From JBEVMS01 sp040508515 (GTDB taxonomy: Bacteria; Pseudomonadota; Gammaproteobacteria; Xanthomonadales; Rhodanobacteraceae), in NCBI GenBank assembly GCA_040508515.1, contig JBEVMS010000138.1, positions 1 to 5,760 of the forward strand: a stretch of 5,760 bases of DNA. Reading direction: 5' to 3'. Every line of letters starts with the position of its first letter. Position 1 is the first letter of the stretch. Position numbers and translations under genes: made by a program. Below are positions 1 to 5,330 of the stretch, in pieces. The notes below the pieces were generated by a model. The model was not told the DNA's origin and ran no database searches. It worked only from the letters and a program-made list of their open reading frames with translations.

Positions 1-28
1 CGTGCTCTACCAACTGAGCTATTCCCGC
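1..28 (-). tRNA. tRNA-Gly(GCC), 5' part only (runs off the left edge)
   Basis: The reverse complement is GCGGGAATAGCTCAGTTGGT followed by AGAGCACG. It is identical to the first 28 nt of the two complete tRNA-Gly genes in this window. It covers the 5' acceptor strand, the D arm and the first two bases of the anticodon stem. The anticodon lies outside the window, so glycine GCC identity is inferred from the perfect match. It is the third and most downstream member of the array, with its own promoter just upstream (42-69). Confidence 0.93.
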
Positions 29-41
29 ACCTGAGCCAAAA

Positions 42-69
42 ACTATACCAGATTTTCCGCTGATGTGAA
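42..69 (-). promoter_or_regulatory. Sigma-70 type promoter of the partial tRNA-Gly gene
   Basis: On the minus strand a -35 box TTCACA (64-69, five of six consensus bases) and a -10 box TATAGT (42-47, five of six) are separated by 16 nt. The -10 is preceded by TGG, an extended -10 motif. It lies 13 nt upstream of the mature tRNA 5' end, which implies a leader of about 6 nt. It sits downstream of the previous copy's hairpin, so this gene appears to be an independent transcription unit. Confidence 0.7.
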
Positions 70-128
70 GGGTGGCCAAGCCTTTTTGCTCGAAATAGTT
101 CCGGCATTCCGTAGCTCGGCCACCCCAC

Positions 129-172
129 CAAAACAACAAAGCCTCGACCAGGGCCGAGGCTTTGTTGTTTTG
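129..172 (-). terminator. Strong intrinsic terminator after the middle tRNA-Gly gene
   Basis: An 18-bp perfect stem (129-146 paired with 155-172) encloses an 8-nt loop. The core is GC-rich (GCCTCG/CGAGGC) and is flanked by an A-rich 5' arm and a T-rich 3' arm (CTTTGTTGTTTTG on the minus strand). It begins 4 nt after the encoded CCA of the tRNA at 177-252. Because the T-rich arm is symmetrical it could also stop transcription coming from the left on the plus strand. Confidence 0.85.
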
Positions 173-176
173 AATC

Positions 177-252
<76 letters not shown>

Positions 253-266
253 GTGCCTAGCCGGCT

Positions 267-295
267 ACTTTAACGTACGCCAGCAATAAAGTGAA
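267..295 (-). promoter_or_regulatory. Probable promoter of the middle tRNA-Gly gene
   Basis: Minus-strand -35-like TTCACT (290-295, four of six) and -10-like TAAAGT (267-272, four of six) are 17 nt apart. The -10 ends 14 nt before the tRNA 5' end, nearly the same geometry as the other two copies. The boxes are weaker than those of the partial copy. The rest of 253-408 (about 115 nt) shows only the hairpin at 372-399 and no gene. Confidence 0.5.
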
Positions 296-371
296 TCCTC
301 GCCCACGAATGTGATCGCGATTTCGACCGCATCCCTTGGCGCGGCATGACCGGCCAGAAAGCCCTAAATGA

Positions 372-399
372 CAAAGCCCCGACCGAGGCCAGGGCTTTG
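372..399 (-). terminator. Terminator-like hairpin after the first tRNA-Gly gene
   Basis: An 8-bp stem CAAAGCCC/GGGCTTTG (372-379 with 392-399) has a 12-nt GC-rich loop. On the minus strand it is followed by TCATTT rather than a clean U-run. It starts 9 nt after the tRNA at 409-484. Its sequence closely resembles the hairpin at 129-172, which suggests that the tRNA and its terminator were duplicated together. It is probably a weaker terminator than that hairpin. Confidence 0.6.
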
Positions 400-408
400 C
401 AATGAACC

Positions 409-484
<76 letters not shown>

Positions 485-498
485 ATCGAAGAGGCGCT

Positions 499-526
499 AT
501 ATTAATACCTCAAAGCAGATCGTCAA
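499..526 (-). promoter_or_regulatory. Probable promoter of the first tRNA-Gly gene
   Basis: On the minus strand a -35 box TTGACG (521-526, five of six) and a -10 box TAATAT (499-504, four of six) are 16 nt apart. The -10 ends 14 nt before the tRNA 5' end. An AT-rich run (TATTAATATAG) covers the -10, so the exact hexamer is uncertain. The promoter fits wholly in the 57-bp gap after pgsA. Confidence 0.6.
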
Positions 527-541
527 GCCTCCACCGCTGCT

Positions 542-1147
542 TTATTCATCCGCTGAGGAAGATGGCGCTGCCGCAACCATATCCCCACGCAAATACGGCC
601 ACGCGGCGCGCAGATAGTAGAACCCCGACCATATGGTCAGGATCCCTGCCAGCACCAGCAAAGCCTCGCCAACGTGGTACAGCCGCAAGGTTTCTGCATC
701 GTGCTGCACGATCAGCACCACCAGGGCGACCATCTGCATCACCGTCTTGAATTTACCGATGAAGGCCACTTTCACAGTGGCACGCGTGCCGATCTCAGCC
801 ATCCATTCGCGCAGCGCCGACACGCTGATTTCGCGCCCGACGATGATCGCCGCCGTGATCGCCATCAGGATGCCCGGCCAGCCGCCACGATGCGCCTCGA
901 CCAGCAAGAACAAGGTCACCACCACCATCAACTTGTCGGCGACGGGATCGAGAAAGGCGCCGAACGCCGAGGTGAGATTGAGCCGTCGCGCCAGGTAGCC
1001 GTCGAACCAATCGGTGAGCGCCGCCAACACGAAAACCACGGCCGCGGTGATGTTGTGCCCGTGAAAGGGCAAGTAAAACACCAACACCATCACCGGCAAC
1101 AATGCCACGCGGAAAAGGGTTAGCCAGGTTGGCAGGTTGATCTGCAT
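542..1147 (-). CDS. pgsA: CDP-diacylglycerol--glycerol-3-phosphate 3-phosphatidyltransferase (PGP synthase)
   Basis: PgsA joins CDP-diacylglycerol and sn-glycerol 3-phosphate to give phosphatidylglycerophosphate and CMP. This is the committed step to phosphatidylglycerol and cardiolipin, in the inner membrane. The 201-residue protein carries the complete CDP-alcohol phosphatidyltransferase signature DGx2ARx8Gx3Dx3D: D49-G50, A53-R54, G63, D67 and D71, with D46 just before it. Hydrophobic stretches near residues 9-28, 33-45, 73-84, 92-103, 134-148 and 161-178 fit a multi-pass enzyme. The N-terminus (MQINLPTWLTLFRV) and the segment REISVSALREWMAE match E. coli PgsA as recalled. The C-terminus carries a polar tail ending APSSSADE and makes it about 20 residues longer than the E. 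coli protein. ATG start with Shine-Dalgarno GGAAGGA at 1152-1158; 52 bp after uvrC, probably in one transcript with it. Confidence 0.96.
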   Translation of the reverse strand: MQINLPTWLTLFRVALLPVMVLVFYLPFHGHNITAAVVFVLAALTDWFDGYLARRLNLTSAFGAFLDPVADKLMVVVTLFLLVEAHRGGWPGILMAITAAIIVGREISVSALREWMAEIGTRATVKVAFIGKFKTVMQMVALVVLIVQHDAETLRLYHVGEALLVLAGILTIWSGFYYLRAAWPYLRGDMVAAAPSSSADE

Positions 1148-1151
1148 GGTT

Positions 1152-1158
1152 TCCTTCC
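1152..1158 (-). promoter_or_regulatory. Shine-Dalgarno site of pgsA
   Basis: GGAAGGA on the minus strand lies 4 nt before the ATG (8 nt if GGA at 1156-1158 is the core). It supports the pgsA start at 1147 over internal alternatives. Confidence 0.75.
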
Positions 1159-1199
1159 GTCAGGACCGCAGTGTGGCATGGTCGGTGGGATTGCACACC

Positions 1200-3026
1200 T
1201 CAGGCATGCAGGGTGGCATAGATACGTTCGGCTAATCCGCGGTCGATGCCTTTGACCCGCATCAGCTCTTCGATGCCCGCCGCCTCGACCCCCGCCAATC
1301 CGCCAAACGCCTTGAGCAAAGCCGAGCGGCGCCGTGCGCCGACGCCGGGTACGTCTTCTAGCACACTGCGCTCGCGGGCCTTTTCGCGACGCTTTCGATG
1401 GCCGCTGATGGCAAATCGATGCGCCTCATCGCGCACCGCCGCTACCAGGTGCAGTGCCGGGGAGGCCGAGCCCGGATGCAGGGTACGCCCCGAATCGGCC
1501 AGCACCAGCGTTTCCTCGCCGGCGCGCCGCCCTGGCCCCTTGGCCACGCCGACCACTTCGATGCCGCCGACGCCCAGCGTACGCAGCACTTCAAGCGCTT
1601 GCGCGACCTGCCCGCTGCCGCCATCAATGAGCAGGATGTCCGGCTTGGCACCCTCCCCTTCGGCCAGCTTGCGGAATCGCCGGGTCAGCGCCTGATGCAT
1701 CGCCGCGTAGTCATCACCGGGCGTGATGCCGCTGATATTGAAGCGCCGGTAGTGGGATTTTTCTGGCCCTTCCGGTCCGAACACCACACACGAAGCCACG
1801 GTCAGCTCGCCGCGCGTATGGCTGATGTCGAAACACTCGATTCGGCGTGGCGACTGCGTCAGTTCCAGCAGCCGCTGCAAATCCTCGAAACGCGCCCCCA
1901 GGGTCTGCCGGCTGGCCAGGCGCGAGGTTAGCGAGGCTTGCGCGTTACGTTCCGCCAACTGCAGGAAGCGTGCGCGATCGCTGCGCACGCTGGTTTTGAT
2001 TTCCACCGCATGGCCGGACTGCTGCGTCAGCAGTTCAGTCAGAATTTCCAGATCGGCAATCGCCTCGCCCAGGATCAACTCGCGCGGCACCGGTCGCTCC
2101 AGGTAGTACTGGGCGATGAACTGCGCCAGCACATCGCTCGATTCGGCATCCAACGGCAAGCGTGGAAAGAAATCACGCGAACCCAGGCTGATGCCGTCGC
2201 GGAAAAACAGCACGCTGACGCAGGCCATGGCCCCTTCGATGCGACAGGCGATCACGTCCATGTCGGCGCTGGCGCCTTGCACGTGATGTTCAGCCTGCAA
2301 CCGGCGCAGTGCGGCGACCTGATCACGCAGCATGGCGGCGCGCTCGAAGTGCAGCGCCGCGCTGGCTTGCTCCATCGCGCCAGCCAGTTCGTCGATCACC
2401 GCGCTGCTGCGCCCTTGCAGAAACATCTCCGCGTGGCGCACGTCGCTGCGGTAATCGTCCACTCCGATCAATTGCACGCATGGCGCGGTGCAACGGCCGA
2501 TCTGGTGCTGCAAACAGGGGCGCGAACGGTTGCGGAAATAACTGTCCTCGCACTGACGCACCTTGAACAGTTTCTGCATCAGGCTGAGGCTTTCGCGCAC
2601 CGCAAACGTGCTCGGATACGGCCCGAAGAACTTGCCCGGCAGATTGCGTGCGCCGCGATGAAACGCCAGCCGGGGGTAATCCTCGCCACCGGAAAGATAG
2701 ATGTAGGGGTAGCTCTTATCGTCGCGCAGCAGGATGTTGTAGCGCGGCTTGAGCGACTTGATCAGCTGCGATTCGAGCAGCAGCGCCTCGCCTTCGGTGC
2801 GCGTCACAGTGATCTCGGCGCGCGCGATCTGCGCCACCATCGCACTGATACGCGGCTCCATCCTGGGCTTCAAAAAATAACTGCCCACGCGCTTCTTAAG
2901 ATTGCCGGCCTTACCCACGTAGAGCAACTCGCCGTCCTCGTCGAAATAACGATAAACGCCGGGCGACTGAGTCAGGTGGCGAACGAAGGCTTTGCCATCG
3001 AAGGGCTGAGGTTGAAGGGCCTGCAT
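1200..3026 (-). CDS. uvrC: UvrABC system protein C (excinuclease subunit C)
   Basis: UvrC makes the 3' and then the 5' incision around lesions marked by UvrB in nucleotide excision repair. All parts are present in 608 residues. The N-terminal GIY-YIG nuclease has GVY at 23-25, YVG at 36-38, R46 and probable metal ligand E80. C159, C171, C179 and C183 have the spacing of the reported iron-sulphur ligands of E. coli UvrC. A UVR (UvrB-binding) helix pair spans about 207-244. The RNase H-like nuclease has D400 (ECFDISH), D468 (LLIDGG) and H536 (RDEAHRFAI). Tandem helix-hairpin-helix motifs span about 553-607. Length is normal (E. coli about 610). The ATG at 3024-3026 is the first possible start, because an in-frame TAA lies 9 nt upstream. 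No Shine-Dalgarno is visible. The TGA stop is 52 bp before pgsA. Confidence 0.97.
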   Translation of the reverse strand: MQALQPQPFDGKAFVRHLTQSPGVYRYFDEDGELLYVGKAGNLKKRVGSYFLKPRMEPRISAMVAQIARAEITVTRTEGEALLLESQLIKSLKPRYNILLRDDKSYPYIYLSGGEDYPRLAFHRGARNLPGKFFGPYPSTFAVRESLSLMQKLFKVRQCEDSYFRNRSRPCLQHQIGRCTAPCVQLIGVDDYRSDVRHAEMFLQGRSSAVIDELAGAMEQASAALHFERAAMLRDQVAALRRLQAEHHVQGASADMDVIACRIEGAMACVSVLFFRDGISLGSRDFFPRLPLDAESSDVLAQFIAQYYLERPVPRELILGEAIADLEILTELLTQQSGHAVEIKTSVRSDRARFLQLAERNAQASLTSRLASRQTLGARFEDLQRLLELTQSPRRIECFDISHTRGELTVASCVVFGPEGPEKSHYRRFNISGITPGDDYAAMHQALTRRFRKLAEGEGAKPDILLIDGGSGQVAQALEVLRTLGVGGIEVVGVAKGPGRRAGEETLVLADSGRTLHPGSASPALHLVAAVRDEAHRFAISGHRKRREKARERSVLEDVPGVGARRRSALLKAFGGLAGVEAAGIEELMRVKGIDRGLAERIYATLHA

Positions 3027-3032
3027 GGCGCT

Positions 3033-3038
3033 AGTTTA
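3033..3038 (-). promoter_or_regulatory. Possible -10 box for a leaderless uvrC transcript
   Basis: TAAACT on the minus strand (four of six -10 bases, including the conserved first TA and last T) lies 6 nt before the uvrC ATG, where it would place the transcription start at or next to the A of ATG. No good -35 box is seen at normal spacing. The absence of a Shine-Dalgarno before this start is consistent with leaderless expression. This is weak evidence. Confidence 0.25.
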
Positions 3039-3146
3039 CTGTGCCATCGATGCGCGATTGGCGGCCGCACTCACCCTGGGAAGAAGGCATATCACGGCAT
3101 CCTGGTGCTTCAATCGACATGCGCTAAAGATGGGGATGGCCTGCAT
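3036..3146 (-). other. 36-codon open frame in the kdsB-uvrC gap, doubtful as a gene
   Basis: The 155-bp gap between kdsB and uvrC holds no recognised gene and no clear terminator. On the minus strand it contains an ATG at 3144-3146 followed by 35 codons and a TAA 9 nt before the uvrC start. The hypothetical peptide starts MQAIPIFSACRL and ends NRASMAQ. No Shine-Dalgarno precedes it and I recognise no family. It lies in the same frame as uvrC. It could be a chance frame or an upstream leader ORF; coding is not supported. Confidence 0.12.
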
Positions 3147-3181
3147 GCAGCGCAAGCGAATAGTCCACCGTGTGGGCGAGC

Positions 3182-3958
3182 TTACGCGTCCAGGCGGCTC
3201 AGCCAGGCCTCGGCACGTTGCAGATCTTCCAGCGTGTCGATGCCGGGCGGGAACGGCTCGGGGCTCATCCGCACCGCGATGGCGTAACCGTGCTCAAGCA
3301 CGCGCAATTGTTCCAGCGATTCGGCGTGCTCCAGCGCGGTGCGACTCAATTGGGCGTACTGGCGCAGAAAGCCGGCGCGGTAGGCGTAGATACCGATATG
3401 GCGCAGGAACGGCAACTGCGCCGGCAGTGTGTCGCGCTCTTGCGCGAAGGCGTCACGCGCCCAAGGCAGCGGCGCGCGACTGAAATACAAGGCGCGACCA
3501 TCGACCCGGCGCACCAGCTTGACCACGTTGGGATCGAACAGCTCGGCCGCCTCGACGATTTCGGTCGCCAAGGTCGCCATGGGCGCGGCGTCTTCGGCCA
3601 ATGCCGCGGCTACGGCACAAATCCCCGCCGCCGGCGCGAATGGCTCGTCGCCTTGCAGGTTGACCACGATGGTGTCATCGGCCCAGCCGTAGTGTTCGAC
3701 GCATTCGGCCAATCGATCACTGCCTGAAGCATGCTCGACGCGGGTCATGCAGACATCGACACCGCTGCCCTCCAGCGCCTCGATGATGCGCTCATCGTCA
3801 GTCGCCACCACGACCTGGGTGGCGCCTGCCAACAGGGCGCGTTGCGCCACCCGCACCACCATCGGCACGCCGCCGATCAACTGCAACGGCTTGGCCGGCA
3901 GTCGGGTGGAACCATAACGCGCGGGAATGGCGACAACGAACGGCGGGACGGAAGTCAT
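3182..3958 (-). CDS. kdsB: 3-deoxy-manno-octulosonate cytidylyltransferase (CMP-Kdo synthetase)
   Basis: KdsB activates Kdo with CTP to CMP-Kdo, the donor for the Kdo residues that join lipid A to the lipopolysaccharide core; it is cytosolic. From the chosen start the protein has 258 residues (E. coli 248). The nucleotide-binding motif is IPARYGSTRLPAKPL (11-25), followed by VATDDERI (51-58), CMTRVEHASGSDRLAE (70-85) and the metal-binding NLQGDEP with D104. Later segments ALYFSRAPLPW, FLRHIGIYAYRAGF and LEQLRVLEHG match the E. coli enzyme. I chose ATG 3956-3958 because GAGG lies 6 nt upstream and the family begins just before the IPAR motif. A GTG at 4001-4003 would add 15 residues without family support. 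The gene begins 64 bp after aroA. Confidence 0.96.
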   Translation of the reverse strand: MTSVPPFVVAIPARYGSTRLPAKPLQLIGGVPMVVRVAQRALLAGATQVVVATDDERIIEALEGSGVDVCMTRVEHASGSDRLAECVEHYGWADDTIVVNLQGDEPFAPAAGICAVAAALAEDAAPMATLATEIVEAAELFDPNVVKLVRRVDGRALYFSRAPLPWARDAFAQERDTLPAQLPFLRHIGIYAYRAGFLRQYAQLSRTALEHAESLEQLRVLEHGYAIAVRMSPEPFPPGIDTLEDLQRAEAWLSRLDA

Positions 3959-3964
3959 GGCGGG

Positions 3965-3970
3965 CCTCAA
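3965..3970 (-). promoter_or_regulatory. Shine-Dalgarno site that fixes the kdsB start
   Basis: TTGAGG on the minus strand, with its GAGG core at 3965-3968, ends 6 nt before the ATG at 3958. This favours the 258-residue KdsB over the longer frame starting at GTG 4003. Confidence 0.7.
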
Positions 3971-3975
3971 GGCGA

Positions 3976-4004
3976 AGTGGGCAAGCCTAACCGATCCGCC
4001 CACT
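3976..4004 (-). repeat. Inverted repeat in the aroA-kdsB gap
   Basis: AGTGGGC (3976-3982) and its exact reverse complement GCCCACT (3998-4004) surround a 15-nt loop. On the minus-strand mRNA it would form a 7-bp hairpin between the aroA stop and the kdsB ribosome site. No U-run follows, so it is not a classical terminator. It could be an mRNA processing or stability element, or chance in GC-rich DNA. Confidence 0.4.
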
Positions 4005-4022
4005 CACCGACTCACTTGGGCG

Positions 4023-5330
4023 TTATGCCGCCGACGCCAGCAAATCGAAGCCCACACCGTTGGCCAGTTCGACAAATCCTGGAAACGAGGTGGCGACATT
4101 GGCGCAATCGAGGATGTGCACCGGCGCTTCCGCCAGCAAGCCGGCCAACGCAAAACTCATCGCGATGCGGTGATCGCCGTGGCTGTCGACTTCGCCACCG
4201 CGCAACCGTCCACCGTCGATGATCGCGCCGTCGGGCGTCTCCTCGATCGCCACGCCCAGCGCACGCAAGCCAGCGGCCATGCTGGCGATGCGGTCCGATT
4301 CCTTCACCCGCAGCTCCGCCGCGCCGCGCACCACCGTGCGCCCCTGCGCCACCGCGGCGGCCACGAACAGCGCCGGGAATTCATCGATCATGTCCGGCAC
4401 CAAGGCCTCGGGCAGTTCGATGCCGTGCAGCGGCGCATAGTTGACGCGCAGATCGGCGACCGGTTCGCCGCCGCTGTGGCTCTCGTTCTCCACCGCGATA
4501 TCCGCGCCCATCAAGCGCAACGCTTGCAGCAAACCGGTACGCCGGGGATTGAGGCCCACCGCCTTGAGTAGCAACGACGAGCCCGGCACGATGCTGGCCG
4601 CGACCAGGAAAAACGCCGCCGATGAGAAATCGGCCGGCACCACCACGTCGGTCGCCCGCAAGCGGTGACCGCCACTGAGCTTGGCGTGGCCGGGCGAGAA
4701 CTCGATCGGCCAGCCGAACGCCGCCAGCATCCGCTCGGTGTAATCGCGGGTCGGGTGCGGCTCGATCACTTCAGTCTCGCCCTGGGCATACAGACCGGCC
4801 AGCAGCAGCGCGGATTTCACCTGCGCACTGGCCACCGGCAAGGTGTAGCTGATGCCACGCAGCGATCGACCACCGTGGACAACCAGCGGCGGCAAGCCGT
4901 CGCGGCTGTCGAACTGCGCGCCCATCTGCGCGAGTGGATCAGTCACTCGGCGCATCGGTCTCTTGGACAGCGATTCGTCGCCCACCAAGGTCGAATCGAA
5001 CGCCTGCCCCGCCAACAAGCCCGCCAGCAGCCGCATACCGGTGCCGGCGTTGCCGCAATCCAGTGGCTGATCGCTGGATTTAAGTCCATGCAGACCGACC
5101 CCGTGAACGATGCGCTCACCGATAGCAGGCGTCTCGATGCGCACGCCCAACTGACTCAGCACGGCGGCGGTGGCGCGGGTGTCCTCGCCTTCCAAAAAGC
5201 CGCGGATATGCGAGCGGCCATCGGCCAAGGCCGAGAGCATCATCGCGCGATGCGACACCGACTTGTCGCCCGGCACGCGGATCTCGCCGATCAATGGTCC
5301 CCGCTTGCCGCTCTGCCACGTCAAGCTCAC
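4023..5330 (-). CDS. aroA: 3-phosphoshikimate 1-carboxyvinyltransferase (EPSP synthase)
   Basis: AroA transfers the enolpyruvyl group of phosphoenolpyruvate to shikimate 3-phosphate, the sixth step of the shikimate pathway, in the cytosol. The 435-residue protein has substrate-binding PGDKSVSHR (20-28), GNAGTGMR (93-100), KRPMRRV (123-129), SAQVK (168-172) and HPTRDYTERM (192-201). In the C-terminal half it has PDMIDEFPALF, ELRVKESDR and GDHRIAMSFAL, which hold the catalytic Asp and Glu and a substrate-binding Arg. The SAQVK and TRDYTE motifs set it apart from E. coli AroA (SSQFLTALL) and resemble class II enzymes; xanthomonad AroA proteins look alike. The start is GTG: it overlaps the hisC stop (GTGA), has GGAG 8 nt upstream, and the next Met is residue 30. 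Coupling with hisC is likely. Confidence 0.97.
   Translation of the reverse strand: MSLTWQSGKRGPLIGEIRVPGDKSVSHRAMMLSALADGRSHIRGFLEGEDTRATAAVLSQLGVRIETPAIGERIVHGVGLHGLKSSDQPLDCGNAGTGMRLLAGLLAGQAFDSTLVGDESLSKRPMRRVTDPLAQMGAQFDSRDGLPPLVVHGGRSLRGISYTLPVASAQVKSALLLAGLYAQGETEVIEPHPTRDYTERMLAAFGWPIEFSPGHAKLSGGHRLRATDVVVPADFSSAAFFLVAASIVPGSSLLLKAVGLNPRRTGLLQALRLMGADIAVENESHSGGEPVADLRVNYAPLHGIELPEALVPDMIDEFPALFVAAAVAQGRTVVRGAAELRVKESDRIASMAAGLRALGVAIEETPDGAIIDGGRLRGGEVDSHGDHRIAMSFALAGLLAEAPVHILDCANVATSFPGFVELANGVGFDLLASAA

Noticed and set aside
795..1196. A 133-codon minus-strand frame overlapping pgsA
   Set aside because: It is a frame-shifted shadow of pgsA. The pgsA frame carries the full CDP-alcohol phosphotransferase motif and membrane helices.
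3088..3113. A uvrC promoter with -35 TTGAAG (3108-3113) and -10-like GATATG (3088-3093)
   Set aside because: The spacer is only 14 nt and the -10 is poor, so it does not make a convincing promoter.
1938..3287. A 449-codon plus-strand open frame opposite uvrC
   Set aside because: It lies antisense to a complete, motif-verified uvrC and runs past its start. Its translation is rich in His, Gln, Ala and Arg without any recognisable domain, typical of the open antisense frames of GC-rich genes.
3959..4003. Longer kdsB starting at GTG 4001-4003, adding 15 residues
   Set aside because: No ribosome site precedes that GTG, the start falls within the inverted repeat, and KdsB proteins begin just before the IPAR motif. 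The ATG at 3958 has a good Shine-Dalgarno.
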